Below are positions 24,128-37,100 of a stretch of 64,000 bases of DNA, piece by piece. A program made the translations under genes and the position numbers. The notes beneath the pieces were generated by a model. The model did not search any database, was not told the origin of the DNA, and was given only the letters and a program-made list of their open reading frames with translations. Source of the stretch: Strongylocentrotus purpuratus (Eukaryota > Echinodermata > Echinoidea > Camarodonta > Strongylocentrotidae); the NCBI RefSeq assembly GCF_000002235.5, contig NW_022145613.1:15639883-15703882 (forward strand), in the 5' to 3' direction. Each line of letters begins with the position of its first letter. Position 1 is the stretch's first letter.

Positions 24128-24413
24128 CATGTACCCATCAACAAGATGGCGACCGAAACTAGAATAAGAATTGGTCTCATGATTTGGAGTACACATCATT
24201 CATTAATTCTATTCCAGTCAAAACAAACTCGAAATTCATTTTGCAGAGACTATAGTGCTAACGGATAAAAGACAGATGAAACTTACCTTTGGGGCCTGTT
24301 ATACACTTTCTGCGAGCAGTATCTACAAAAGAAAAATGGATCCCCGTTGTGGTTGGAGTGAGTGGTTTTATAATGACGTATGTTGAGGTCTTAAAAATGT
24401 AACATGTTCTTAA

Positions 24414-24966
24414 AGGGATAGTTGAGTTCTGTTGCAGAGGGCGCTACTCAAAATCATTTTTTTGTGTGTGATATAATGAAAAGCTGAGTGTCAAATTTGA
24501 AAGAACATAATATTTTCATGACAAAATTATCTTTGTTTAATCAAAATCGGTTCAGAGACGGCTGAAATATAACGATTTATGATACTTGTGTACCACCACA
24601 AATATTAGATATTTTGAAAAATTTGAAGAAAACCGTTGAAAAAAACGAAATAACGCCTTTTACGCCGTATTTCAGCCAATGCCGGTGTTGGCTTTTTTGT
24701 TGCATTTTCGTGTTGCTATTACACACAACCAGCCAGCCCATGCAGTGTTATTTTTTATTTAAATCATTAATTAACGGTCACCGCGTTTTTTTGAAAGTGG
24801 AGCTGAATTGGAATGATCGTATTGGCTAAATTTCACACATTTTGGGGTCTAAGATTAGCAATTTTAGGTTCTAAAAGGGAACTAGAAATGTCATATATAA
24901 GAATAAAGGCAATAACCATGCACTTTGAAGGCATTTGCGGTCTGAAAGAAGAACTCAACCATCCCT
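24414..24966. mobile_element. TTAA-flanked MITE, copy 2 of the AGGGATAGTTGAG family
   Basis: A 553-bp element with TTAA at 24410-24413 and 24967-24970. Unit 2 has one TTAA at 53117-53120 in otherwise matching flank, a clean empty site. Ends AGGGATAGTTGAGTTCTG and, reversed, AGGGATGGTTGAGTTCTT. It landed in the TTAA that bounds the next element. Confidence 0.87.
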
Positions 24967-24970
24967 TTAA

Positions 24971-25567
24971 AGTGTAACACGGTGCCTAAGCTCCTGAAAA
25001 ACTATGTCGCTGCGTGTGGACGCACAATGCGTTGTCAAAATACGTGTATATACAGTGCGTCCCAGAACAAAGGGAAACCGAGAATTATCGATGTTTAATT
25101 ATAACTTAATCACAACTATAATTAAAAAATGATACATATTTATAAAGCTTCCTCTTTCAATTGCTGCAACTCATACGATGCATATTTCACACATGAGTGA
25201 TTAAAATCAATTTGAAGATATGGTACCAAAAAGTCATTAGGCGGGCGGTATCTGAATTTCAAAGAGAAAATCACATTTCTAGAAAGTTCATTTTCGGCCC
25301 TTTGTAATGACACCTCAACCACGAAAAATGAGCTGGGAAAAGCAAAATCATGTTTGTTTAAAGTAATGCTTGCATTTCCCTTATTTAACGAAACGAGTTT
25401 GTTTTCACTGGCTGCCTGCCGTAGAGACAAACATAATTGACAAAAGACTTATCTCCGTTTCGTTGACGATCAGCCATAGACGAAAACATTCACGCGATGA
25501 GGTCCCAAAGGACCGACCTTTTTCAGGAGCTTAGGCACCGTGTTATATTTCAAGACCATGTTGCACT
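24971..25567. mobile_element. Older TTAA-bounded element, unit 1 copy
   Basis: Bounded by TTAA at both sides (right at 25568-25571) with inverted segments built on CACGGTGCCTAAGCTCC near each end. Present in both units (53121-53711), so it predates their duplication. It contains the conserved module listed at 25053-25487. Confidence 0.6.
25053..25487 (-). repeat. Conserved module with CAGTGCGTCCCAG end, left arm
   Basis: Starts at ACAGTGCGTCCCAGAAC. An inverted partner lies at 27215-27620 and a direct copy at 53195-53640. On the minus strand it has an open frame (about 96 codons) reading NVIFSLKFRYRPP and HSCVKYASYELQQ; the same words survive in the other two copies. I do not recognise a protein family; the conservation may be at DNA level. 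Confidence 0.5.
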
Positions 25568-25789
25568 TTAATACCTTAACAGGCTTATTTAAACAAATAT
25601 TAGATGAAATGTAATGCATAATGATGCCGAATAAACATTAGACGAATGCTCAGTGTAGCGGGCGCTCAACTTGCCTTTAATTTATCTTATTATATTTATC
25701 CCCATTTGGTAAGATTTCAAAAATCGGAAGTAGAGGTACTTTAATTGTATACCACTACATCAAGGTTCGTGTATGTATGAAGTTTGGCA

Positions 25790-26325
25790 ATCGATGATCT
25801 TCTCCAGATCCCTCCCCCTCCCTCCCGCCCCCTCTCTCTCCTTCTTTCTTGGCCTCTCTGTCTCTCACTTTCTCTATCTTTGTCCCTCTCATTCCCTTGT
25901 TCCCTATTTGTACATGACATGTTCTATTCATCTTGCTGTTTGTGTGTGTGGTGGTGGTGTGTGTGTGTGTGTGTCTCTCTCTCTATTTCTGTCCCTCTCT
26001 TCTCTAATCCTCTCTTTGTTTCTTCCATCACCCGGCTCTTTTTCCTGGACTCTTCTTTTTGTACATTTCTGGTCTCTTTCTCTTTCTCTCTTCTCTCGTC
26101 CTCGTTTCCTCCCTTTCATTTCTCTCTTTTTCTTGTATTTTTCTCTCTCTCTCTTTCGCTCTCTCTCTCTTTCATATCTTATCTTCGTTTTCTTCCTTTT
26201 ATTCCTCTCTCTTTCTTTTTGTTTTTCTATCGTTTTCTTTCTATCTCTCTTTTTCTTAATGTCTCTCTGTATTTCCCTCCGCTCCTCTCTCTCTCTCTCT
26301 CTCATCTTTCTCTAAGTACGAAACC
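25790..26325. repeat. Polypyrimidine (CT-rich) tract, unit 1
   Basis: About 530 bp of C/T with short TTG and TG breaks, including a GT stretch at about 25940. It yields long Ser/Leu/Phe frames on one strand and Arg/Glu/Lys on the other, which are artefacts of composition. Confidence 0.9.
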
Positions 26326-26689
26326 TGTATTGAAATTGTTGTTTACATGATTTATTTTGGTGAGGGAGGGGAGGGGTATGTCGTTAAACACACTTACATA
26401 TTGAAAGCGGCCTTTTTCCTATCAGCATGTCCATTGTGTTAAGGAATTCTATATATATATATATATATATACGTTTCCCAGTACAGTTTAACACTATTTT
26501 TCCATTCAAATTCATCCCAAATCTTCCCTTATCTGTGTATGTAATGTTTAAAAGAATTGAAATACATTTTTTTAACCTGGGTTACCTTAAGCGTTGGTCA
26601 CAACCCACCTTGCGTGTTTTTAATCCGTACGGTTTTTGGGGAGGCCACGGCCACCACGTTTTTCTGAAAACGTAGGGAGGGAGTGGCAA

Positions 26690-27205
26690 AGGCAGGGAGG
26701 GAGTACCGACAACGGCTGCGTGCATCGTACGTTGCGCACGTGGTAAGTGCGTTGTACGTACTTACAACGTGCTTACAACGTACGGTCTCCGTGCGGTTGC
26801 CATGTTATCTTACGGAGGCCGTACTTACACGCGCTGCTCACGTACGGTGTCCTTACTCACTCGCACGTTGTAAGTGCGTGCATGTGCGATGAACTTGGTG
26901 AGTTTTTCCGCCCGATGCCGGGGTATATATAGGACGACATTCCGATGTTCTCCAGAAGTCCCAGCTGCTACTGCCTCAAGATGCCGCCCATTCCACCGTA
27001 GAGACTATATACTGCATAAATCAGTGCGCACAACGTGCGTTGACCACGCACTTATCACGTGCACAGCACGCACGTGCTAAATGTGCCTTTCGTAGAGCAA
27101 GTGACCGTGGGAAACCAATTTTAAAGACGCACGGAGTCAGTGCGTTGTGCGCTCGTTGGCAGTACCGGGCACGCACGTCACATGCACTGGGGGGAATCGG
27201 TAGAC
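26690..27205. repeat. CGTAC/ACAACGTGC motif-dense block, unit 1
   Basis: Many short direct and inverted words (ACGTAC, CTTACAACGT, GTAAGTGCGT, CACGTGC) at higher GC than the surroundings, on both sides of a TATA-box promoter-like core. This resembles the subterminal binding-site clusters of large DNA transposons. Confidence 0.5.
26924..26983 (+). promoter_or_regulatory. Candidate TATA core promoter, unit 1
   Basis: GGGGTATATATAGGACG lies 57 bp before an ATG at 26981 in CCTCAAGATGCCGCCC, which has a fair start context. The reading frame ends after six codons in unit 1. The spacing would allow transcription to start about 30 bp after the TATA. Confidence 0.4.
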
Positions 27206-27214
27206 CGTTGACAA

Positions 27215-27620
27215 TCAGCCATGAATGAAGTCTTTCGTCTACGGCCGATTGTCAACGAAACGGAGTTAAGTCTTTTGTCAATTCCGTTTGTCGCAAAGGC
27301 AGGCAGCCACTGAAAACGAATTAGTTTGATAAAATTATGGAAATGCAAGCACTACTTTAATCATACTGAACTTTGTTATTCCTAGCTCATTTTTCGTGAT
27401 TGATGTATGATATGAAAGGGCAGCAACTCAACTTTCTAGAAATGTGATTTTCTCTTTGAAATTCAGATACCATCCGCCAAATGAATTTTTGGTTTCCTCT
27501 CTTCAAATTAATTTTAATCACTCATGCGTGAAATATGCATTATATGAGTTGCATCAAATGAAAGAGGTTTTGATTAAACATCGATAATTCTCGGTTTCAT
27601 TTTTTCTGGGACGCATTGTA
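27215..27620 (+). repeat. Conserved module, inverted right arm (unit 1 only)
   Basis: Reverse complement of 25053-25487, ending GGGACGCATTGTATA. With the left arm it brackets about 2.6 kb with about 400-bp inverted ends, Tc1/mariner-like in its TA border. Unit 2 lacks this arm and has unrelated DNA (55405-56285) in its place. Confidence 0.6.
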
Positions 27621-27624
27621 TATC

Positions 27625-29235
27625 TAATATAACACTAAAGAAAGCCAATATTATTATTATTATTATACCTTAAGAATTAAACTTTAGTGAAATATTAAGG
27701 ACTGAAAAAGATCACTTTTTTTGGTGAATGTTGTATTCTATAAAATATTCTATGCAAAATAAAGATATGAAGTATTAAAGCTATGAATACAGCTGCTCAA
27801 ATATTTTATCCACATCAAACTAAGAAAAACAAACATGAAAGGTGTCTTTAATACGCGCCTTGTAAGATGTGAGAATTCAGCTAAACATACAAAGCCTCAA
27901 AAACGATATTCAACACATAAAACTTTTAGCTTGAAGGTTTTTGGTGTGCCCACGTCAGCCTAAGCACATAGCATGACTTCGAAAATAGAAAGAGTCATTT
28001 TACAAAAATAAAAGCATTATAAGAATGTGCGCGGAATTAGGCAAGATGTAAGGTATTGGCCTCTTGTATTCTTTACTGCATTGTTTGTTATGTCAACAAA
28101 TCTAATTCAGACTGTTTAAAAATGACATTTACTAATTTTAATCGATGCATTTTTTACTTTGCATTACTCTCTGTCTGATGGACTTTCTTTTAATTTGCCT
28201 TATTAAATACAAAATTCAAACGAATACCGTAGTAAACACAATCCACAACTCCCCTCGCTTACCCGCCTACTTGTTGTAAAAGGAATCTGTTTTTCTTGTT
28301 TCAGCATTTGTCATGTTTTGGCACTCTGCATTTCATACAATGAACAACGATAATTCATTGACGGTTTTTGAAAGAAGTACTTTTGTATTTAGTTTCCGAA
28401 AGACACAGATTCTAAACAAATATATGGATATTTTACACATCACATTTTCGCATTTCTACATAATGTCGCGTTTATTATCATACGAAAGAAATCTTCTTCA
28501 TGAATTTACTACGAGCAAGATTATGAAGTTAATTTAAATAGATCATACAACGTACGCATTAATTCCTCATTTGATATAATTTACGAATGTTCTAAGATAC
28601 GATGATTACCTTGCAAATCTGATTATCATATATTTTTCAGTGTAGTTTTAGCAAAGATCAATTTTACACAAATATCTTAAATTTAGTTTACCTCAAATCA
28701 TATTTTGTTTTTCTCATCGGGATTGAAAGGCACTACATTAATATATCATCAGGTAAAAAAATACATCGGTATATGAATGTATTCCACTAAACTTCAGGCA
28801 ACTAGATAAAGGCTACATATTCGTTTATTTATTCATTCATAGAACCATAGCAACCAAAGAGTTGGATTGGTAAAACATACTTTTTTAACATGATTATGAA
28901 CATGATTAAATTTAGTACAATGAAATTGATAAATTATGAATATAAATACATGTAGATCATTAAATACAAAGAATATTACAAATCATTTAGGCATGTCATA
29001 TTACAAATAAATAATTACAAGAAAATAGGAAACAACATAAACTTGAATAGAGAAGAAAAGTGAGCAAGAGAGGAGAAAAGAAAAGAAAGTAAAGAAGTGA
29101 AAAAGCTGCATTGATCAATCAAGTAAACTATTCATCCAAATATCAAAATAGATAATACGTCAACATATGGGTATAAAGTAATAACTGCATGTACCAAATA
29201 ATTATTCCAAATTGATACTCTGAAGCAAAGATAAT
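27625..29235. other. Intergenic, AT-rich, no gene seen
   Basis: 27625-28100 matches 56285-56690 in unit 2; the rest has no partner. Open frames are short with no conserved residues. Confidence 0.5.
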
Positions 29236-29238
29236 ATA

Positions 29239-30171
29239 CACTGTCGCTCATAAAGGTGGAATATTTTAGTTTTACCCCAATTTATGGAATTATTTAAAAA
29301 AATATTTAAAAATAATAGATCTAGATAATAGCATACATTCTCAGATTTTACTGAATAATAATTTGCCAATGTGTGTTTTGCGGGACTGCTAAAGCATGTG
29401 TATGCTACTATGCTTATTAACTAGGGAACCTACGCCCTCAAGTCATAAATGACAGTAATGAGGGTTAATGCCCCCCCCCCCAAAAGGACACTAATATAGC
29501 ACATCGACACGGTTTTGATCCTGGGGCCTCACAGTCACGAGGCCATTGTTTTGTCACTGAACCATGACTGTACGCAGCGGGGGCTAGGGTAGGGGGCAGT
29601 TTCCATAAATTAAAAAAAAACAGAAAATGCAATAAATTTTCAATAATTTATTGCATTTTACCCCGGTTCCCAACATAAAAAATCTTCTGTGTGCCCATGC
29701 CTTGAGCCATAATGCATGGTAGTCCAGAGGATTTGTTTATGTTGGGGACCGGGGTAAAATGCAATAAATCATTGAAAATTTATTGCATTTTCTGTTTTTT
29801 TTTTTAATTTATGGAAACTGCCCCCTACCCTAGCCCCCGCTGCTTACAGTCATGGTTCAGTGACAAAGCAATGGCCTCGTAACTGTGGGGCCCCAGGATT
29901 AAAACCGTGTCGATGTGCTATATTAGTGCCCTTTTGTGGGGCATTAATCGTCATCACTGTCATTTATGACTTTAGGGCATAGGTCCCCTAGTTGATAAGC
30001 ATAGTACTATACACATGCTTTAGCAGTCACGCAAAACACACATTGGCAAATTATTATTCAATAAAATCTGAGAATGTATACTATTTTCTAGATCTATTAT
30101 TTTTAATTTTTTTTAAAAATAATTCAATAAATTGGGATAAAAAAAAAATTCCACCTTTATGAGCGACAGTG
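29239..30171. mobile_element. 933-bp hairpin (fold-back) element with tRNA-like segments
   Basis: Two arms of about 460 bp are reverse complements. The outer ends are CACTGTCGCTCATAAAGG with TA next to each end (the right side merges with a TA repeat), as in Tc1/mariner-type elements. Each arm carries the tRNA-like stretch (plus strand copy at 29846-29916: TGGTTCAGTGA A box, strong anticodon-like stem, decayed B box). Half copies are at 8962-9440 and 14783-15085. Not present in unit 2. Confidence 0.8.
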
Positions 30172-30389
30172 TATATATATATATATATATATATGTATAA
30201 TTAAAAAATAGCTGCATGTGTTGAGGTACAATTTCAAAAGAATATGGAATGGTTGAAAATGTATATTGCACTAATTACCTGCTTATTGTAAATTATACGC
30301 ACATCAAGGGATAAAACTATTCTTAACTCGGTTTGTTTAACACCTGGGCAGACTCACTTGTTTACTTCTCCTAAGGTTATATTTTGTCT

Positions 30390-30640
30390 CTCGTTTTGGT
30401 GGGAGAAGGTCATTTAGTTTGTGTTCAGGTTTTTGTTATGTGGTTGAATAATTGCAAGCACATATTCTTTCTACGATCAGCTAGGGAATCAATGTTCAGG
30501 ACATCCAAAGCGTCAGTATAAGGTAGGTTGGGGGTGATTATTCTCAGGGCACGTTTTTGTATTGATTCCAATAATTTAGATTGCTCTTTGGTTAGGCCCC
30601 CTTGAAAGACTTGACATGCATATTCCACTACAGACCTTAT
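30390..30640 (-). mobile_element. LINE ORF2 C-terminal fragment
   Basis: The minus strand reads YACQVFQGGL, SIQKRALRIITP and YTDALDVLNIDSLADRR, the usual post-RT end of Jockey/CR1-type non-LTR elements. Only the 3' end is present. Confidence 0.7.
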
Positions 30641-31162
30641 GCAAGCTACTTAGGTTTAGCGATATATAATCAACATCAAAAAACGATTTCAATTCATATC
30701 AAAGTTAAATAAAGCATTATTCCATTGTTTTTATTACAATTTCAAATGTTCTTGTTTGGTCTTCTGAATTGACATTTTAAAGATTTATAAAGCGATTGGG
30801 AACATTAGACCATTTTTTGTTAGACTTAATGCATATCTCTCAAAAAATATCAGCAGTTATTTTGGATATTAAATTTTCTTATTTGTTTTCTTTTAATTAC
30901 CAATTGCAGATATTAAATAAGGAAATGATGTCAAATTATGAACACAGTATTACGGTTTAGAACCCTAATCACTCTCTTCAGAATATTTGAAAGTTTGGAG
31001 GGATGAACTACCTTTTCTCTTAATGACCGTGTCTCTCGGAGAAGGCTTGCATTTTATTCGTGAAGCACATGTCATATTGCTTGTTATTCCCAATGTAAGC
31101 ATTTGCATGTTAGGGTGATTGCTATTTTTTTTAAATAAATACAACCAATTTTTAAAAAATAT

Positions 31163-34100
31163 TTAAGCCACCACTTCGTCAGGTTTGGTCTGTGCAGAAG
31201 CTGCTTGTTGGTTGTACGGGGCACCCAGAGCTTGGAAATGCGGGGCACCAGGATCCTGGTTGTACGGGGCACCAGGAGCCTGGTTGTACGGGGCACCAAG
31301 AGCTTGGGTGTAGGGAGCTGAAGCAACAGGCTGGCCAGCAGGGGGATACGCCTGCTGAACGTTGTATGTGGGAGGAAGCTGAACGATTCCCGCCGGCTGA
31401 GTGTACTGGCCTGTGTAGAGACAATGGGAATATAAGGAATTAGTAGTATATTTTCCCTTTTACACCCCTAAATCGCGATAAATAAACTGATCGTAAAGAG
31501 CAGAGTTACATGGAAATGTTAAGAAAGTGAACGGAAGTTGAATCAAGTTATCGATAATAATGCGGATTCAAAAAAATTAAAGGCTTACTTCACTACAAAA
31601 ATTATTTGCTTTTACTAGATGCAGACAAACAAGAGAAACAGAGCAAATTTTTTAAATAGTAAGATCGGATAATTAATGAGGAAGTTATGATTTTAGTTAG
31701 AAAATCACTACACTATTTACTATTTATCGATTGCTTTGTATATTTTTATCCAAGTAATTTCCCTTTTCAACCCCCCTCAAAACTTGATTTCTCCATGCCT
31801 TTGCCAAAGTTATGATTTGTATCATACTGCTTGTATGACACCTCACAAAATATTTGTTGAACTTTAAAGAATTGATACTATTTGTATTGTATATTCATAA
31901 ATGATGATATGTATATAAATAGTTTATCAAAATTCACATTTCTCATGATTTAACTGACAAAAACTATTCTAAATTAGTGCATCCACACAAACACATATTA
32001 TTTATTATAGAACTTGGGCGCTGGTGTGAGGAAATAAGATTTTTTGCCAATTTGTATCGTGATTTCAAAGTTTTTCATATCATTAAAAGTTCATAACTTT
32101 CTTTTTAAGTTATCCCATTTAGCTCAATTTTTGTTGTTGATTGGTTTGTATTTTTTGGTGCTTCCATTGAAAGTAAGTTAGTTTTATAATGGACCTTCCC
32201 TTCAAGTACGTTCATTCAAGAATAATAAAAAATAACTGCGAAGTATTGCAAATATTGTCATTCGAGCTGGCAAAATCGTTTCCAACTTTTTGTACGTGTC
32301 CGATACGCTACCAACCACACTTCAAAGATTGTTGTGTACCTAAAATTGTAACAAGTTGAAATCCCTTTTAGCTGGAATCTTACCAGTAATCGAGTTGAAT
32401 TGGTAGTTTTTAGTATCACTGTGTTTTTAAATTCCACAATGCTTGGGATACAGAATTAAACTTGCCCAAATGTCACCGAAATTCAGCAAATTGAATTAGA
32501 GAGGTTTACCAAATTTAGGTACAATTAAGTCCCAAACAGACATTTAACACAACTGATAGGTAGATGACTCAATTACCATAAATGTACATTTGGCTATCTT
32601 TGAATTCAATGTGAGTGATTCTTAATTTTACCGAAAACCAGACTTTCTTTTCAGAACATTTCAGTGGATCGTACACGTTTATATCAATGTGTATGAGAAT
32701 AAGAATTTCTCTTTTCAGCTGGTTGACAATTTCAAATATCACACGATCTATACTCTTGTTAACTTTGCTCTGATACTCCTAGTATCACAGTCTATACTTC
32801 CTATCGTTGGAATTCCTTCATGAATTAATTCATGAAAAGATCATGTTTGATATCAAGTAAATATAAATTGACATTGAAACAAAAACACAAACAATCGTTA
32901 TTTTAATACATACCGGTTGTCACAACCATCGGAGTGTTCTGTTGGGTGTACTACAAATGAAATTGAAACAAATGAAATAAATGTAGGATGAAAACCAAAT
33001 AATGAAATTGACCCTATCTACTTTTGTATAGCTGACAATACATTTTATCAACTAATACGCTGTTGGACATCATTATTCTAGCTTCACCTGCCGCTGCTGT
33101 AGCGTTTATCGTGTGATCATGGCAAGGAATACGTTTTATCAGGTACCTATTAATTCCGCTTGATTAAGAGTAACAAACGTTTGTTTGTGTCTTGCCACAT
33201 GCAATTGGTGCCATGTAGGGGGTAGGGTCGCTCATATCAATTTGCAAATGATGTCTTTTGGTAGTATTAAATGTCTGGTGTGCCATGCGGCGGCTCGAAT
33301 CCGCGACCTTTGTGGGTTCGTAGCTCCAGTGAAGTCATACTTCTTGACTGCTATACTCGATCATATTATACTGGAAATGGTACCCTCAAAAAGTACTTAG
33401 ACATTTTCTTTTACCTATATCTACTCTTTAAAATAAGGTCTTATTTCACTATCTAGTCAAATGGGGGTCTGCACACAGTTTTGGACGTGACGGGTATGAA
33501 GATTATGATATTGACTGAAGAAAACAATTCCGCTGAAATATGCTAACTAGCAGAAGAAATCCCTGTCATTCAAAGCCGTATTTGTAACGAGCAGAGAGAA
33601 ATAGCAATTAGAAATAGTAATTGGTATACAGACGTGTATCAAAATTCAAAATGTCAAGATTATTATTAAAAAATATATAATTATAGGCATTTATATAGCG
33701 CCATCTTTCTAGACAATTTTATTCCGAAGCGCACAAGAAAAATTGAAAGATTAAAAGAGTTTAAATAAGTGTCATAGTGCCAAGTACAGGTATTGTCAAA
33801 AAAAGATGAGATTTCAGCTTGGATTTAAAGGTCTCTAGGAAGATATGATTCTCAGATTAAATGGTAAACTATTCCATAGAGAATGTGCTGCAGCTGAAAA
33901 AGCCCTTTCATCACAGGCTACCCGCGTCTTGGGGATCATAAGAAGATGCTGGTGTGATGATCTTAGACTACGAGTTGGTGTATGAGGTATAACAAGATGT
34001 TGTAAATAGTTTGGTGCCACTCCATTTACAGCCTCCAATGTGGGGAGGAGGATTTTGAATTACATGCGCTTGCGGATTGGCAACCAGTGTAGCTTTTTGA

Positions 34101-37100
34101 GAACAGGAGAAATGTGATCATATTTAGATGTCCCTGATAAAACCCTGGCAGGTGCATTCTGAGCATGTTGAAGTTTGTCAAGATTGTGTGAAGTAATTTT
34201 GAAAAGAATAGCATGCCACCTTGACCTTCGCTCACGATTGATTTATTTCTTCCTAGGGAGCGTCTCTTTTATAAACCAAAAGAGTGGAAATCCACCTTCA
34301 ATGAAAGTATGGTGGAATCCGCTCCGAGTATACGTGTTAAATTACTCTTTAGACAATGGATTCGAAGGAAAGAAAAAAAATAATGTTACTCTCCACAAAA
34401 GATAGTGGCTGTCCAGGGAGGAGGGGGGTACAACAAATACTCACCACAGTGGTGGCGGTTTGTGATGACGAGTTGCAACAGGCCTTGCCACCACAGCAGT
34501 AGGCTGAAGCCACAATGGCTACAACCATCTCGATCAGGCCAAGAATGGCCAACAGAGAGTCAGATGCGATACGTGCCACCTGTTTATCGAATTTGAATAG
34601 TTTGATTATTTATTTTATTTTTGATTTATTTACCTATTCATTCATTTATTAATGCATCATTTACCTATTGATTTAATTATCTATTCTTTCATGCATTCAT
34701 TTATCCATGATATATTCATACATTAGATAGCTTAGACAGATACCGAGATGTGATTGGTCCAGAGCTCATCACGTGATATCAATTGTGAGGATCCAAATTG
34801 TTATATTTTCCTGGCCGGTCACTTTTCAGTGCGATATTAACAAGCTAGTGAATATATTTTTAATCAATGCATGTCGCCCTTTTGAGGACTGTATGTCACC
34901 AATAACACACATTACACCATTACCGAGGGTCATTTTTTGTTTTCAATATTTTTCTCATTAATTTTTTCCACATTCCCCCCCCCCAATTTTTTTTTTACGC
35001 TTCTGTTTCTAAAATTTTGATTGTCCCCGACCGCACAAATATGTATTCTTCTACAAACATTGTTATGGTTTTGAAACTTTAAGTTTGACCTTTATTTTAA
35101 ACAGTAAATAAAGATCAGATCAATCAGTGAATTATAGGTAGAATATATTCTATGAAATATTGATTATTAGGCAAACCAGCTAATATTTATCGGGTATAGC
35201 TTTTCCCCCAAAATACAAAATTAATTCTTCGTTTGCAAAGCTAAATTTCTGGATCTGTGTTTAACAATCGTAGGGATATATCCCAACCGGGAAAATATAA
35301 TACATCAAACTGTCGGTGAACATTCGACTTTTTGCAACACTGTGTTTAAGCTTTGAACAATATGGGCTCATGTACGATTTCATCATCGAGAGTTCCATAC
35401 TGGTCATCCAATTTCGTTGAAACAAAACTGTTACAAGTAGCAGTTATCTTTAACTTTGAATATGTAGTAAAAACAAACCGTTGTCAGTTTATAGATTGTA
35501 TGTTGTGGGAATCGTCGAAGCCAAAACAATACGGACTGGAAAGCGCAAAAAACGAAAAGCATTCGACACTGATGGGGTACCAGGGACATAAAACATTTCA
35601 TCTAAATAATCATAGAGATAGATCAATAATTTTATGAAAGGATATCAACTATATCCATCAAGAATAAACCATATTGTAACAGTCATTTCATGGAAGGGCG
35701 TGCGGGAAATGCATTTCAACTTTTTGGGCAACATGAAGTGTATATACAAACCACTATTTCGTATTCACTGGAGCCATAGTCATAGAAATAGAGATGGCCA
35801 ATTCCGTGTACTGCCCCAATGGCACCCAGAAGCATTTGAGCAAAGGCAACATTTGCCGTGATGATACACATCGTAAGATAGCCGTTGATCTAAGAAAAAA
35901 GATTTTCAAACAAAATTCTTTGAAAAAATAACAACAGAAAAACGAATGAATAATGTATATATTAGCGGATACATTATTCCATGGTTGTGACATATGTAGT
36001 TGCTTATTGTTGAGTGACACTATTATTTTTTCTAAGCTAAACGTGGTTAATTGGCCTTGGAACAAATTAAATGTGTGGGTTCGCTCTGGTGCGCACGCGT
36101 GCGCTCGTGTGCGTGTGTATGTGTTTGCCCAGTGTGTGTGTTAGCTGTATACATATGTGAGCCCTCGAATTTAAACACAAAAATTGCGTATATATATAAA
36201 GAAGTTATGGGTAATGAATACATATTTCTAAAAGAAACTAAACAAGAAATACAACATTTTACATACCACGCAAGTGTTCTTCTGCATCGAACATATTCCT
36301 AAGATTCCGGTAGGAATGTAGAACTAGGGGAGGAGAATAAATAACAGCCATTAAAATCAAAATTACAAAAATAAACAATTTATTGATATATCTCCATGTT
36401 TTCAAAGCATCCTAATGTTTTTTCTCTCTGAAAAATTTGCTTTGAATTTAAAAAAAGTATTATTATGGGTGGCCTCTTTTATTTTCTCGTTGATGTTCAT
36501 TAAAGAGAATGGGTAACTTTTTTTAGATTCTGAAACAAAATCCTGTATTAAACTCATGCTGCAATCATAGTTATAAACCTTTAGGTCAGTCAGGAACCCC
36601 ATGACTAATACAAGCTGATCGCTTGTCTGATTATCAAGATATTTATGATTGGAAATCGAAATCAAATTATGCGTTTTCCTAACGGTTCTCACAACACTAC
36701 AGTCTATTGGGAAAAACGAGTATGATTACAAAACGGTCACTCAAAGATATTTACTTTTTTGAGGCACTTCTTGATCATTTTGAAGCGTAATTTTTGTTAG
36801 GGCTTCAATATTACACCATTTCACAGACACTGATAACAGGGCCGTGTATCTCAGATTTAATACTGCTAAACGATGTCCCGTTTGCACGCCAAAAATGAAA
36901 AGGTTAAATTATAACGGCATTTGAAAGATAATTCTAATTTAGAACTTTCCTTAACAAAAAAAAAAGGGGGGGGGGGGCTGAAAGTCTTTAAGTGGGAAAA
37001 ACGACTATTTGTTGTCTAATCGACTTAAGAGCTATAGAGCCAGTAAGTTAAAGTCTGATTTTCAGACCATTGTACCGAATGGTCGTACGTTTCATGCTGC

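Larger units (their letters stand above)
1..31162. repeat. Segmental duplication unit 1 (gene A plus its upstream DNA)
   Basis: Long collinear blocks here recur in unit 2. Intron DNA 1-420 matches 32480-32890; exon and intron DNA of gene A matches gene B; 12995-14720 matches 41657-44192; 16575-16956 matches 51490-51860; 22190-27200 matches 51860-55405; 27620-28100 matches 56285-56690. The match between 30870-31160 and 56990-57275 is the DNA downstream of the tail exons of genes B and C. Breaks in collinearity are mostly insertions private to one copy. Gene A pairs with gene B rather than C because both carry the same LINE piece in intron 4. Confidence 0.75.

Noticed and set aside
25773-26350. 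Long Ser/Leu-rich open frames (also 53913-54498)
   Set aside because: Produced by the CT-rich tract; several overlapping frames on both strands are open, as expected from composition.
28313-28537. 74-codon plus-strand frame
   Set aside because: AT-rich, no homologous frame in the duplicate unit, no domain features.
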